DNA of 64,000 nt from Himantopus leucocephalus (lineage: Eukaryota > Chordata > Aves > Charadriiformes > Recurvirostridae): positions 75,817,265 to 75,881,264 of the forward strand of contig RSEF01000001.1 of assembly GCA_003993805.1 (NCBI GenBank). The letters are read 5' to 3'. This document shows, one piece after another, positions 38,363 through 51,138 of the stretch. A program made the translations under genes and the position numbers. Each line of letters starts with the position of its first letter. The first letter of the stretch is position 1. The notes under the pieces are model-generated. The model was not told the origin of the DNA, did no database searches, and worked only from the letters and a program-made list of their open reading frames with translations.

Positions 38363-40696
38363 GTAAAGAGATTTTGCGGGGTCGGGGTTGATACGATCAG
38401 CTAACATGGCTCTTAAATTATCAAAGCCCGGAGAGATGCCTTTCTCAGGAAAGGGAGACTCTTTCTGTCAGGGGTTGGAGCCGAGTTTGGAAGGAGGGGT
38501 TGGAGTTGCAGGCTGCCTTGCAGCTGGGAGCCTGGGCACCTGCGGGTTTCCTATCTTATCGTGGATTAGTCTGGGATGAAAAAACGTAACATATTGGGTT
38601 ACACTAGGCCTTGGGGGGCCACCTACTCACTGAAGTTGATGGAAATGGCCCTTGCTCCTCCAGGGATGAGGTGAACATAAGACCCTGTTTGGAGCAGGTG
38701 CATTTTTTCAGACTGGGAAGAGAGTGGGGTCAGTGATGCCAAGATAGGGAAGGAAGAACTGTTTTGGTTGTCCTCGTCTCTCCTTCCCAATGGCCATTGG
38801 GTAGCTGAACTCGGTACATGGTGACTTGGAGATACCCACCTAAGGGTTAACAAGGCAAGCAGTAAAAGCGAGTTGGCAACATAATGTGAAACTGAGTCCG
38901 AGGGGGCTGGGACTCATTTGTCATACATGCGGATCCATTGGCTTCCACATAACCCAAGGGCTGAGCCTGCTTGTTGCCCCACAATAAAAGGCAAGGGTGG
39001 CATTGTCTTTGCTGTGGCTCCTTCCCTTCATCCTTTGTCTTCAGATTTCCTGGCGGTTGCTCCAGAGCTGGGCAGCAGAGCCAGAGCGAAGTGCATTAGG
39101 TGCTGGGGCTTTTATCAGATCACTGTCTTTCAGCAAATTGTGTCACTTCAGCTGCAGAGTAATCTTCTGGTGGGACAAAGCAGTGCCTTAGTCCTCATTG
39201 TTTTTGAAACGAGTTGTCCATAGGCAGCTGGCAAGGGAAGGGGAAATGAGGAGGCAGGCACTGGGGGCGGCGTGCAGGTAAGCTCCCCACTGCCGGTGGG
39301 CAGGGGACAGCTTTGCATAGCCAGGGCCGTAGAAACCAGCACATGGTTGGTCCTTTGCCATCTCGGTTACCAGTCCCCAGTACATTAACTTGAGCTGAAG
39401 CTGAGGGCGGGTTAAGCTGTTTGCTGGCCTGTGACCTGGAGCTAGCACACGCTCCCTTTGTGCCGCTACCACAGCACGGAGGTTTCTGACAGAGGGCATG
39501 TGGCTGGAGGGAGGCTGCAGCTCTCCAGTCTTACTGGGGCAACCTGATAGCTTGTGTGCCAGAGCCACTGGCAGCTCAAATCCACAAAGGGCCCAAGGTC
39601 AGATTCAGAGAGAAAAGGACTCTGTTTTTTGCTTCTTTATATTTTTCATAGTTAATTTACTTGAAAATGCGGTGAGAAGCTGCGTGACATCTGCCAGTGG
39701 GGGTGGTGACCATTGCTTTCTTTCCAGTAGCCTGTGGTTAGCTCTAGGAAAGTCTAGAGGGAGCCGAGAACCCCTCAGCCTGAAGGTCTTCCCCTCCCCA
39801 AAAATGGGCCACCATGTTTTTTGCTTAGAGAGCACCCCGGGGCAACGGCATGCAGGTTGCAACCCATGAGGCGTCTCTGCTCTGTGTAAACATTTGTGGA
39901 GCAGCAACCACATTCCCCTTTTCCAGGTGGGTGTTCCAACCACCACGAGAGTCCTTCCTTTGCAATTAATATTCAAATGTTTCACACAAGGCGGAACAGC
40001 TCAGAGTGTCTTGGTAGTTGGGACATGCTTCAGAGCAGTGGGAGATCTGCTTCAGATCCCACTCTGGATCGAACAGGGATGGGATGTGAACTTTTGGAAC
40101 TTCCCCCTCATCTGGCAACCCGATGAAGCCTGTCTTTCACTTCCTCTTCTGTTCTTTCAAGTGCCTGCAAACAAAATGTTTCATTTGGGGAGAATGGGAG
40201 GTTTTATTCACCGCAGCAAAGGTTTGCAGTGCTAAAAAAAAAAAAAATTGGCTTATTTCAAATAATGTTAATTTTCAGTGGTTTTATTCTGCTGCCAGAC
40301 TAAATCAGACATTTGCATTACCCTATGTCCTGCTCTGGCTGACAGCCTCCATTACAAGAAACAAATTAAATCCTTTTCTCTGCACAGTCTTAACTGGAAT
40401 GGAGGCTTGCTATATAGAGATGTCAGACTAGCCATGTGCTGCAAAGTGCCACCATCACTTCTTCACCTGTGTACTTCCCCTGTGTCTTGGCATCACTTTG
40501 GGCATCGCTAGGGAAGGTGGCAGTGCTTCTGTTGGCTCAAGAGAGCTTTGAGTCTATAGCAAAGAGCATGTTTCTTATAACAGTGGCCACTGGCAGTATC
40601 TTTTGCTCTTCCTGAGCCCTGAGGAGAGGACAAGGAATAAAGAAAAGTTGTTAGTCATATCTGCTGTGGAGATAACATCCTTTCATGTTGTTGAAG
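38363..40696. other. intron 6 of CECR2
   Basis: About 2.3 kb with no recognised exon or transposon; a 14-base A run lies near 40.23 kb. A reading frame open from 40.60 kb into exon 7 has no acceptor or start context that would make it an alternative exon. Confidence 0.8.
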
Positions 40697-40866
40697 GGTC
40701 CCAAGGGCCTGGCCGTGGGACATGGTGGCTGCTGTGTCAGACGGAAGAGGAGTGGAGGCAGGTCACAGAGAGCTTCAGAGAGAGGACTTCCCTTAGAGAG
40801 CGGCAGCTCTACAAACTCTTGAGTGAAGACTTCCTGCCGGAGATCTGCAACATGATTGCACAGAAG
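40697..40866 (+). CDS. CECR2: CECR2 exon 7 (conserved [12 protein letters not shown] block)
   Basis: Encodes [20 protein letters not shown], then [20 protein letters not shown] and [16 protein letters not shown], ending on a codon boundary. The block is almost invariant in the CECR2 family and is predicted helical; I do not know a separate catalytic role. It resembles the WHIM3-type segment after the AT-hook in other ISWI partners, which is an inference. The acceptor (GTTGTTGAAG) has a weak pyrimidine tract. The donor is GTGAGG. Confidence 0.96.
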
Positions 40867-41614
40867 GTGAGGAGACATGACATCCTGTTTACCTCCCTAC
40901 GACTGCTTCCAAGAGCATGGACATTTGCTGATTGAAGGAGAGCTAAATCCAAGCAGCCTGTCACCCCGTCCTGCTCCCTGCTACTCCAGCCTGCAAGTGT
41001 TGTTGATGTGGGGGCTGTTTAGCTTGTATATGGGGAGAAATACTCTCCCCCATGGAGTGGCAGGGCTAGAGTCAATAATTAAGGATCTGGTTCGTGATTG
41101 CATGGCAGCGTAGGCAGGATGGCTGAAGGGGTTACTGTCTTCAGCCATCTTCTGTGTCCCTTTTCTGCTAGCAGGGAATCTCTGTCTGCTTTTGAACTGC
41201 TGCGATTTACAGCCTAGCTTTTCTATGCAAACTGCCTCTGATTTCACTTTTACCGCCGTTTCTCAGCTGGCTCTGCTGAAGGGGCAGTGGCTTCTTTGGC
41301 TGTCCTAGCTAAGTCTGCTTGAGCTGGTACGTCAGAGCCCCGAAACTCCGAAGGGTATTATCCGTCAACTGAATGTTTTCAGGTGGGACAGATTTGGAAC
41401 GGGATCCTTCGGCTAGCTGGCTTTGTAAAATGGGCTCTGCATTCAGCGTGATGTTCTTGGATTGAGTTCAGTTTGCTTGTTTGCTACCCTTGTAAAGCTA
41501 ATAGGGATTTCATGGTCACTTCTAGCCCCCAGAGTTTCTCCTGCCAGTATCAGCGATGTGCCCTAATTTCCTCCACTCTCTTTTTCCTTCCCTCAATTCT
41601 CAACCCTGTTTCAG
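40867..41614. other. intron 7 of CECR2
   Basis: About 750 bases of unique-looking DNA. The 3' end has a long pyrimidine tract (CTCTTTTTCCTTCCCTC) and a normal acceptor. Nothing else recognised. Confidence 0.85.
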
Positions 41615-41692
41615 GAGAAGCGTCTACAGCGGACAGAGTTTTCTCCCAGGTGGATGTCTGACCATCAGCCCATCAAACCAATCAAGCAGGAG
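41615..41692 (+). CDS. CECR2: CECR2 exon 8 (linker with SUMO-type site)
   Basis: Twenty-six complete codons: EKRLQRTEFSPRWMSDHQPI then KPIKQE. The length is divisible by three and both ends lie on codon boundaries, so the exon could be skipped without a frameshift. The IKQE ending fits the SUMO-conjugation consensus (hydrophobic-Lys-x-Glu), as does VKQE in the mammalian protein. Modification itself is not shown by sequence. The acceptor is CTGTTTCAG and the donor GTGAGG. Confidence 0.95.
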
Positions 41693-44600
41693 GTGAGGGG
41701 GGGTGCGAGGGGGAGGACGACGGAGGGAGGCGAGAGCAGATGCCTCCTGGGGGAAAAAATAAACCGCAGCATCGCTATTCAGTGGGAAGGAGTCGTATGA
41801 AAGTGCTTGTGCTGAAAGAGAGATGGGTGGTAATGCCCGTCAAAGGCAGGCTGACACTCGGGGTTTCTATGGCGAGCAGGGAGGTGCTGCCCTCTGGATC
41901 GCAGAGGTAACCGGCCTCGCCGCAGACTCCGGTGCAGCTGCATATGGAAATCTGCACTCAGTCTGGGGAATTCCACTTCAATGAAAGTGCTGGCACATTC
42001 GAGGCAGTTCAAAGAAAAGTTGAAGAAGGATGAGAGGGCTAGAAGAACCGGCTTACAAAGGGAAATGACAGAAATTCAGCCAAGGGGAAAACGTGAGGCT
42101 GCAAACACATGAGGGTGTAGATAGTGCGGAGGGAGAGAAGAATGACTGATGCAGTACGGGGCTGAGCGAGGAGGGGGTCAGCTGGAAATGGAAGTCACAA
42201 TTTAGGCTGCTTAAAGAAATGCTTATCAAACTGCAGCCTTGTCAGCTGAAACGGCTCTCTCCGTGCCTCTTCACCCTCATCTCCTCTCCATCCCGTCAGT
42301 GTAACAGCACTGCCGCTTGCGGGTCTGTGCAGTGAACCAGACCCAGGAAAATGACTGGAGTTAAATATAACCTTTTTCTTTGATCGGGGTTATTTTTAAC
42401 GTAGATCAGCTTTCCGATCCAGTTCGCCACGCAGCCCCCAAGAGTCACGTTGGCACAGCCAGGGGCATGGTGCAGTGGAGATGGGGGGTCTTTGAACTGG
42501 CAACTGCTACCCAAAGCAATCGGTCAGGCAACACGGGATTAGCTTTGGAGGAAAAAATTGGCTTGATTCTATCAGGCTGTGGCATAATCTCTCACTGTAG
42601 ATGTAATGAAAACATAGTTACCTGGTGTTTTGTCAAACCCTGGGAAATAAAACTGCAGGGAATATTCCATGTGAGCCAGGGTCAGGGGTTCCCGCAAAAC
42701 AAAGGAGAAAGTACAGTTCCTCGCAATAAATATAATTGCTTAGAATAGATAAATAAAAGGAAGGAAGAACCTCTCATCATGCTGCAGATAAAAGCCTGCC
42801 GAGAGGAAAATAAGACCCCAGCGATGGTCAGTTTGGGGCCAGAATTGCTCTCTGCAAAGCCCACCATGCAGGAAGCACAGGGACACGTGTTTGTTCACAG
42901 GCAGCAGAAATCCCAGAGGAGGAGGGGAGTGGGAAACACATGGAGCCTGAATGATGCTAATCAGTACCGCAGGTGCTCCAGGTCTGCGGCGGCAGAGGGC
43001 TGTTAATTGCTGCCTGTGGGCCAGTGAAACGTTTCCAGCGAGCGGGGGGCCCTCCCGGCACCCGCTGCTCTGAGGCATGGGGAGCCAGCCAGCATGAGGG
43101 TGGTGACGCTCGTGCCGGCTCCCCGGCAGGACAAGTCAGTCGTCCCTGCCGTGGGGGAGCCAGGGAAGGTGCCAGCATGTCCGATGGCTCGTTTGCCAAG
43201 GAAGGGGTGGGCAGCAGGCAAGTCTTGGGGAGAAAACCTCAGCCCGGTGCAGGGGTGACCCCTTACTCCTGGCTCCGCAAGCTGGATGTCGCTTTGGTCC
43301 GAGATATAACTGCTCCATAGGCTCCTAATCCTGTGGGGGATTTCTCAACAGGTGGTTCAGATTAGCTCCTCATTAAAGAGCCGCCTGAGCAGCACCCTCA
43401 TTAGGGCAGCACTACGGAAACTGGAGCAGGGAAGGTTCGGAGGGTGAGGGGTTGGGGCACCCGGGGCACCCGCGCCTCCTGGCCTTCTGCCCCTGAAGCC
43501 TGATACCCACTGTCTGGAGAGCAAAGCAAAAGGCAGAAGTTTGGCCCTTTAGGGGTCCCAGGGGGGTAAGGCAGCGATGTTGTGTCCTGGAGTGCTCTCT
43601 GGCGGAGGGAAGGAGGTGGTGATGCTGTGGTCGCAGACAAGAGGGGTGTTTTTTATCCTCCAAGTGGGGAGGAAGCTGGAGAAAAGTCCCTTTGCCACCT
43701 CTTCATTCAGGAAGGAAGTTTAACTTATGTTGGGTTCTTGGTTTTATTGTTCCAATAGGTGTCTGCTTTCATCACATCTAGTAGGAGTTTACTTGTTTGT
43801 GTTTGCTTATTTTTTTAACCCTGAGTTGTACACCCTGATCCCCCATGGACTTATGTGGGACACCAGGCAGTAGGTCCCTCTGAAAATCTGGCTCTTTCTG
43901 TGTCTGAAGTGTCTCGAAGAGCCTGTGCCACCATTGGTGCTCACTACGCTGCACTTGTGGGTTCTGCTTTTCCCTATTTTTCCTCTTCCTAGATCTGCTA
44001 GGATGAAATCCTATCCTTTGCTTCAGATTGTCCCATTACTTTGTCAATGCCGTATTCGTGGTGGATTGATGTGGAAAGTGCTATAGATTCTGTGTTGCGC
44101 CGTTACTGTATAGGTGCTGAATGCAACCTGCAGGCTTAGAGAGGCCCTGGTATGAGCACTGCGGCTTGGATGGTGCGTTCACATTTCCGTAGGACATGAA
44201 TGGTGGAAGCTGTATGAATCCAGGGAAAGAGAAGGTCTGACTTGTGCACCAACTGATGAAGAAATTGGTGTGGTACGCCAGGCTGGCTTAGATCTACTGG
44301 CTGGAGAATCTAGAGGCTGATGGTCACGTCCTCAATAAAATATCTTGGTATACCAACTTCTGGTGGCTGATTCCTGCTCACCTCTTTCTCTTCCTGATTG
44401 CTGCAGAACCTGATGTTTTTTGGTTCCTATTGCAATTTAAAGATTGATCAAGAAAGTTAGGGGAAAACTAGTTGATGATGATTAGGATTGGGCCTGAAAG
44501 GAAGATGGTTGCAGTGCATGAGTAACAAATAGATGGTAGAGTGGTTGAGAAAGGGATGTGAAAAGTGTCAACACTGGAAATGTAGAACCCGATTCTGTAG

Positions 44601-46438
44601 GTTCTTGAGCTCTTGTACTTGGCGTAGCAGTTTCAGTCCTGGGCATCCCGGTCTTTGGAGATTGATCGGTTGGATGAAAGCTCTGAGAGAGACAACTGGA
44701 ATGATTAGGGAGCTGGAAGGATTGCTGTATAAGGAAACACTTAACCTAATTACAGAAACACGGGAGTTTTGTGTGTTTGAGGAATCCCATGAAGGCTGGA
44801 ATGTGGCTGAAGAAGAGAATTTATGCTTGCCCAGAAGAGTGTAACTTGGAATAATTGGATAGAATGAGGGGATGAGAAATTAACTTTGAGGAGAAGGTGG
44901 CTAACCTAAAGGCGTGTGGGCTCACAAAATGGTTTCCTTAGGAAATCAGTAGAAGAGTCAAGTACCAGTATTTGGCAAAGATCTGAAAAGGAAAAGCAGA
45001 TGGGCAGAGTTCCCTTGTGGTGAGATCATGCTGTGGGTTTCACTTAAAAAGACCATCACAGAATAGGTGGTTTTGCTGTCCATTCTGTCCCTAGATGCAG
45101 GATGCGGTCCTAATGTCATCAAGAGTCCCATCACCCTCTCTTGGACACTTCTCCATGGCTGTTGGTGGTTGAAGCGTAATTCTCTTAATATGTTGTTGCT
45201 GCTGGAGACAGGGAGATAACACGTGATGCTCATCCTCGGAGAGCTGCAGTGGGAGATTGTAGCGCAGTGCTGTGTAGGGGAAGGGGAGGCAGAGGGGGGA
45301 ATGAATGTACAGTAAAATCAGAAAACATTTCTAGGCGTTTATCAAAACACCCTGAGGTTCCACTTCTAGGCAATGAAACAAAGACAAAATAGAAGATTTT
45401 TTTGCGGGGATTAATAATGTGGCTGGAGAAGTTGATGGTCTGAGAAGCAGCCAAGGGACCCCAGCCAATTGCTAATCCTCAGGAAATGCCTTTTGCCTAA
45501 GTGGTGGTTGCTGGTTATTCCCTGAAAATGAAGGTGGAGAAAACTGTTTGCACACTGTTCTTTTCCGGTTGATATTCCCTGCTGATAAGGCACACATCTT
45601 GGTCTTGCAGAAGTCAAAGAGGTGGGAGTGGCTGGTGGATGACCAATTAGTTTGTCTTATAAATAAATTAAGCTAATAAAGGTAGGTCCACACTGCCATA
45701 TACATACCTTGCACTTTATTGGAGAAATAGGAGCAGGCAATCGCTGGTCTGAGAAGCCAGCAGACTAAGTGGGATCAAACACAGCCTTGCAGCCTGCTGG
45801 CAGTGGGGAGGTGAGGAAGTAGGGCAATAAAGAGGCAGGCGTCCTTGAATGAGAAAACTGGTTGGGAGACCCAGCAGGAAAACTGTCCAAACAAACAAGC
45901 CACAGCTAGTTCAGGGGAGATTAGCACACAGAAATATGGCAGGCCTTATTTTGAACTGCAAAGGAAAACACTCCAAATGATACCTTGATGCAAGGCTGTA
46001 TCAGTCTCTTTTTCTGTACTCTGTGTTTTATAGCAGAGCCGGGTGCGGCAGAGTAGTCCTTTCTGCTCATGCTTGCAACTCAGGGCTTTGCTAGCTGGAA
46101 GGGGTAGAGGTGTTGTGTGGGGGTGTCAACAGCCCGAATCCTTTGCCCAGAAGGGAAACATACGCGGTGCGTCTCTGGCAGAGTGGCAGCTTGTCTAACC
46201 CATCGCTTCTCCTTCCTTTGTCTGTGTATCAGTAGAATTTCATTGCTTGACAAATAACTTTCCTTTACATGTTGCTTTTCATCTGAGAATTCATATGTAA
46301 AAATCATTTTTTTTTCTTTTTTTTCCCCCCAGCCATTCATTGTAGGTATGCTTTAATGCTTGCTCAAAGTAAACCTGCTTCTGTTCAGATTTCAATAAGC
46401 CAATGCATTACAGTGTTTGGTGCACCATTTTGTCACAG
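41693..46438. other. intron 8 of CECR2 (4.7 kb)
   Basis: No exon or clear transposon recognised. A short stretch near 43.82-43.92 kb resembles diffuse ancient amniote repeat sequence (CTCTGAAAATCTGGCTC) but could not be assigned. The acceptor lies at 46437-46438. Confidence 0.8.
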
Positions 46439-46595
46439 GTAAACCCGAATGTGCTCAGTTCGATGGAGAAGCAGAGGCGCAGAGAGGAAGAGGAGGAGCG
46501 CCAAATCCTTCTAGCAGTACAGAAGAGGGAGCAGGAACAGCTGCTAAAGGAGGAGAGGAAGAGAGAGATGGAGGAGAAGGTGAAAGCAGTGGAAG
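46439..46595 (+). CDS. CECR2: CECR2 exon 9 (charged coiled coil)
   Basis: Encodes [20 protein letters not shown] then [20 protein letters not shown] and [12 protein letters not shown], ending one base into the next Glu codon. The strongly alternating Arg/Lys/Glu composition with a heptad pattern predicts a long single helix or coiled coil, also seen in the mammalian protein ([20 protein letters not shown]). The first residues, VNPNVLSSM, differ from the mammalian ETPVLTRI. The acceptor is TTTTGTCACAG and the donor GTACGT. Confidence 0.96.
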
Positions 46596-47520
46596 GTACG
46601 TGCGGCCAGTGTGAAGCAGGGGTGGAAACTTTCAAAGACAAGATTGAGATCTGCCATTTACATTCCTCCCCTGCCAGACCTGCTAACGGGAATATCTTTT
46701 CTTGCACTTACCTCGGATAAATTGGTCTGACTGTAGCTTCTTTCCCTTTGTCTATCTCCCTCGGGGCTGGTAGCTGTTCTCTAGTGCACCCTTCAACTGT
46801 GTTGTATTCCTCAAGTCATGCTTATTTTTGCCCTTGACCCAGCAGTATTTTTTTTGCCGCTGTTTGTGTTGTTCCTCAGTTCTCTTCTGCCTACTCACTT
46901 GCCTCCTTGTGGATTTCCCTGTGTGCAGGATTAGCTGGCTTTGCTCTTGCTGAATAGCATTTGGTCCTTTTGGCCCAATGCACAATGAAAGGAGGATTCC
47001 CTTTGAGGAGAAAGGGAAGGGGACAACATGGGAGTAGCAAGAGTACTAGTTTTATATTGCTACTGGCCTTGTCAATTGGAGAACTAAAGTAAGGGGACCA
47101 GGCTACACAGAGCACCAGAGGTGGCGACTTCAGGTGTTGGTCTTGTTTTTTCATGGTTTTGAACTAAATGCTGATTTAAGTTGTTCTGCAAGAAACAGCT
47201 GTGTTGTGTTTAATATGTCAGATCGAGGCACAGACAGCAGGCATTTAGCCAGTATGTGTAGGCACTGATGTCTAAGAGCTGGCTCACTTCTGACCACCTT
47301 CTCTCTGTCAGCCTCCGTTATGGGGATTCCTTTATCTGCTGCTTTTGCCGCAGTGGCTGACTGGGCTGTTGCAGTTCCAGGAAAAGGCTGAACATCTTCA
47401 GAAAACTGTGGTGGTAATATGTAGTGGTATCAGTATCGTGAATCCTTAAGTGGATAAAGAATCAGAAAAGGAAAAAAGATTAAGTTCATCCAAACCTTGT
47501 AAACTTTCCAAGATGAAACA

Positions 47521-47548
47521 GTCTGCTACCAGATGTTTGGTAGCAGAC
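47521..47548. repeat. perfect inverted repeat (11-bp stem, 6-base loop)
   Basis: GTCTGCTACCA is followed by the loop GATGTT and then TGGTAGCAGAC, its exact reverse complement. The RNA would form a stable short hairpin. It sits deep in an intron, too short for a typical microRNA precursor unless flanking pairing extends it, which was not evident. Confidence 0.6.
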
Positions 47549-47710
47549 CAGATGTTATCTAAGAATAGTTTCTTTTACCTGCTTACCTTTCTAACCTTTA
47601 GAAAATCCAATTACTTGCTTGGCCTTCGTATATTCCTGGTTGCCAGTCCTAGCTAATCCGGTGCTTTAAACTGAGAATCATCCAGCTCCTATATCTGCCA
47701 CAGATACCTG

Positions 47711-47770
47711 TTTCATCTTGGCAAATTGCATATTCTCTGTGCTTTAATTCTCCATCTGTATAGACAAAAT
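47711..47770 (-). repeat. MIR-type SINE relic, antisense, short
   Basis: GGCAAATTGCATATTCTCTG then TGCTTTAATTCTCCATCTGT parallels the antisense MIR consensus gcaagtcacttaacctctctgtgcctcagtttccccatctgt. Only this roughly 60-base core is recognisable. Confidence 0.4.
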
Positions 47771-50206
47771 TAATCTTCAAATTCCAGAAAAGCTGCAAAG
47801 ATACGTGTATCTGTAAGGTCTTGCTTTGGTATAAGCTGTGTCCTTTCCTGGGTTAATGCAATCACTACATCATCTAATGAAAAGGCACCAGAGCCAATCA
47901 AAGAAAATGACATGGGATTGGGCAGCAAACTCTTCTAAGCCAATCTATCATACATTCATTCTTTTCTTGGCAGAGATGCTTTTATTTTGGTTTGTGCAGT
48001 TTCTTTCAGTTTAGTTTAAACTTGTCCCTAGTCAGTTTAGGCTAAGTCAAGAGAAGTGTCCTTTTAAGCTGGTGCAAAAACCTTTTAGAAAGGTTATTTA
48101 AATGGCTGACTTGTTCAGTTAAATCACTGTAGTATTTTTCATCCCTAGAAAAGGCAGCTATCCAGGTAAAACTTTGGCTTCTTAACCATCTTTCCTTATT
48201 GCCAAGCTCACCCTCCATTAGCATTTACTTTCATGACAGTTCTTATCGACAGAAAGTGATTTGAAAATGAAGTCATTTTTTTGCTTGGTTCAGACTTGTT
48301 AAAACTGGGCATCCGTTGACAGAGATTTTAGGGTAGCAAAGATTTTCTTCTATTTTGCAGTCTGTTTGGGATTTAACATTAGTTTTGTAAGATCTTGTGT
48401 AGAGGGGTGATGTGAAACACAGGGTGAAATGTCTGCTCTCTGATGAACTTCATCAGCACTTCACCTGCTACTCAGTTTTTGGACCGTATGCCCGTTTTTA
48501 GATTACGTTCACGTTCATGTTTCCAGTCTGAGATTTCACTTCCCCCCACTCCAACGCACACCCGAGGTAGTGAGCCTCCTGCTGGGCCCATCTGTACTTT
48601 CCTGAATTTAAAAGTTAAAGCAGCTTTCTAGATTTCTACCACAACAGCAGGTTAGAGTTTCCCAGTTCTCTTTCCAGATGCTGCTCCAACATTGTCTCGC
48701 ACATAGGACTTTCTAGCTGTTTGAGGTACTTTTTAGGGCATTGGTTAGATTTTGAAAGCTGCTGGATAGGACATGACAATGAGCTCTGCCAGTGATCTTC
48801 AACGTGCTATATTAATCACTTGCTGTGGTAGAGGTCCTTGCCGTTAATACTGACTGAGGTCCAGTCTGATAGTCCAGGAGCAGCGCTCCCTGATTCCTGT
48901 CAGTTTACCAGGTCAGATTCTTGGCAAGCCTTCAAGGATTTCTAACATCTACATCACCTTACCTCTTGGCTGCTGCTACCATGAGATTTTCGGTTTGCTG
49001 CCCAAGTCATCGCCTCATGATTTTTTTCCAGCTTTCTCACTTAGGCATCCATTACAATGTCATCTAAGTGACGTTAATTTTACGAAAGAAGCATGAAATA
49101 CTGACAGCTTGGACAGATTCTCTGTTAACTCTGTAATCTGTAATCTCTGTTAACTGCAATTTCATGTTGGACCTCTTATCATTCAATGCTATAATAAATG
49201 CTATTGGATTCTGTAGGGCGTCTTAGATGCAAGTCCTGTCCCCCCAGCTTCAGTGGGTAGTACTTTTACCAGTCTTTGACATATCTGGCCATGGACCTCT
49301 CTGGAAATACCCACCTAGAAGTCTCCCCCATCTTACTTTTGCTCTGAGTGTTCCCCAATGTGGCCTGTTTTCTGAGGTCTTACTCCTATGACATCTCTCC
49401 TTGAACATTACTTCCACAGAATTCTGCTCCTACAGAAAGTTGGTTCAACCGCAGGTGTTTAGCAAGTCAAATGAATTCAGATTTCCTATAAGAAAAAGGA
49501 AATGAGGTTCATAAGAGCCCATAAACTTTATATTATGAAGCAATCTGTTAGCCAGCTGTCTGGTTGCAAACCACAGGTTTTATTTCCACCATTGCTTCTT
49601 CCTGTCTCTCACCTCTTAAACCAAAGCTGTCCCAGTGGTCCTCCTGTGTGGCAGCTTGCTTGCTTTGGCTACCTGAGCAATCTTCTCAAAGTTAGCCATG
49701 GTGGTGGAGGATATTAATGACCCCAGTTACTTATTGCCACCCAGCTGGTAGAACTTCACCCTTCTCTTGGCACTGCTCTTCATCCACTTCAGTGCAAAAT
49801 CAGCTGCCTTGAGTTCACCTGGCTGAGGTGAAGCATCTGAAGGATGGTAACTTAACAAGCCAGCTCTTTTCATAGTGCTGATCTGCGCCAAGTTCTGTGC
49901 ATTGAACTTCTCTCTTCGTACCACACTATGGTCAGGAATTTGTCTGGAAGCTGCCTAAGGGAGCATCTGTATCACAGTAATGCTTCAAAATCACTGATAG
50001 TAAAGTCAAGGGGAAATGAAGGGGCGTGTTGATGGTGCGCTGTAGTCTCACCTCCTCTGCTCCTGTGCTGTTGCTGCTTTTCCTGAAAGAACAAGAACAC
50101 TTCACAGTTCTTCAGAGTTGCAGGAGCTGCCTTCATTTTTTCCTGCAGGATCTTGTTGACAAGGAGTGCTGAATGGTTTTTCACCTCTCTCCCCTCCCCA
50201 CTGCAG

Positions 50207-50336
50207 AACGGGCCAGGAGGAGGAAGCTTCGTGAAGAGCGGGCCTGGCTGCTGGCGCAGGGGAAGGAGCTTCCCCCTGAGCTTTCCCACTTGGATCCCAG
50301 TTCCCCTACCAGGGAAGAGCGGAGGACCAAGGATAT
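50207..50336 (+). CDS. CECR2: CECR2 exon 10 (basic coiled coil to bromodomain linker)
   Basis: The first two bases complete a Glu codon. The exon then encodes [20 protein letters not shown] and [20 protein letters not shown] followed by KD, ending two bases into Ile370. The [11 protein letters not shown] cluster continues the charged helix of exon 9 and is a good nuclear-localisation candidate. It matches mammalian [20 protein letters not shown] closely. The acceptor is CCCACTGCAG and the donor GTGAGT. Confidence 0.96.
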
Positions 50337-50623
50337 GTGAGTATGCAGCTGGGCGTGTAGCACGTGGGTGCACTGAAGTTGTGAGTACGGGGAGGAGAGG
50401 AGCGTGATCATTCACAGGAATGAGGAGGGAGAAGTGAGGTTAGAGAATAGCAAGGAGTAAGCTGAGAAACATCTGGATTGGGTCCACACTAGAGGACTGT
50501 TTGTGATAAGGCCTATTTCTCAGCGTTATAGCACTATGCATGGGGTGGAAGGGAAGATGAAATATGAGAGCATGTGTTATATGTCCTCAGTCTGCATATT
50601 CACTGTTGTGGTTCCCATTACAG

Positions 50624-50661
50624 CTTTGAACTGGACGATGAGTTCACAGCCATGTACAAAG
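50624..50661 (+). CDS. CECR2: CECR2 exon 11 (38-base exon, bromodomain start)
   Basis: A micro-exon encoding FELDDEFTAMYK, with a split codon at each end (Ile370 and Val383). It forms the first helix of the bromodomain. Neighbouring introns are only 287 and 102 bases, so splicing is probably by intron definition. The acceptor is CCCATTACAG and the donor GTTAGT. Confidence 0.93.
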
Positions 50662-50763
50662 GTTAGTCCTGCCCCAGCTTTCCCCTTTGCATGACCTATT
50701 CAGAGTTAAATACTCCCCTGAGCATGTGTGTGTAACCATTCACCTTTCTTCTGTTACTGCCAG

Positions 50764-50855
50764 TTCTAGATGTGGTAAAGGCTCACAAGGACTCTTGGCC
50801 CTTCTTGGAGCCTGTCGATGAATCGTACGCTCCCAACTACTACCAGATCATTAAG
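50764..50855 (+). CDS. CECR2: CECR2 exon 12 (bromodomain ZA loop)
   Basis: Encodes [20 protein letters not shown] then [10 protein letters not shown], ending on a codon boundary. It carries the bromodomain ZA loop, including the WPF shelf at window residues 394-396 and the [15 protein letters not shown] segment. In known bromodomains the WPF shelf packs against the acetyl-lysine pocket. The sequence looks unchanged from the mammalian protein. The acceptor is GTTACTGCCAG and the donor GTATGG. Confidence 0.97.
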
Positions 50856-51138
50856 GTATGGAAAGTGATCCAGCCATCTTGACTGATGCACTTTGATCAG
50901 GATGCAGTTTTTTTGGAAGTGCTTTGAAGTTTTGTGGGCTATATTACCCTCGCAGTCAAACTGCATAACTCCAGTAGTCCCTTCTAGCTTTAGAAGTCAA
51001 GGAAACCAAAGATGAGAGGCTGCTTCTCAGAATAGGAGCCTCCACTCCCCATCCCCTCTTTGTGAGGAAGCTACTTATGCCACTTCGTAATCTCCACTAT
51101 GATTGCTTTAACTGAAAGGAGGTTTTGTTGTGTTTCAG

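Larger units (their letters stand above)
46596..50206. other. intron 9 of CECR2 (3.6 kb)
   Basis: It contains a perfect 11-base inverted repeat at 47521-47548 and a MIR-like antisense relic at 47711-47770. A short duplicated segment (CTGTTAACT/CTGTAATCT) lies near 49.13 kb. No exon or gene recognised. Confidence 0.8.

Noticed and set aside
43820..43930. Possible ancient amniote repeat (CTCTGAAAATCTGGCTC)
   Set aside because: The resemblance is limited to one short phrase, with no flanking consensus blocks, so it is not listed as a repeat.
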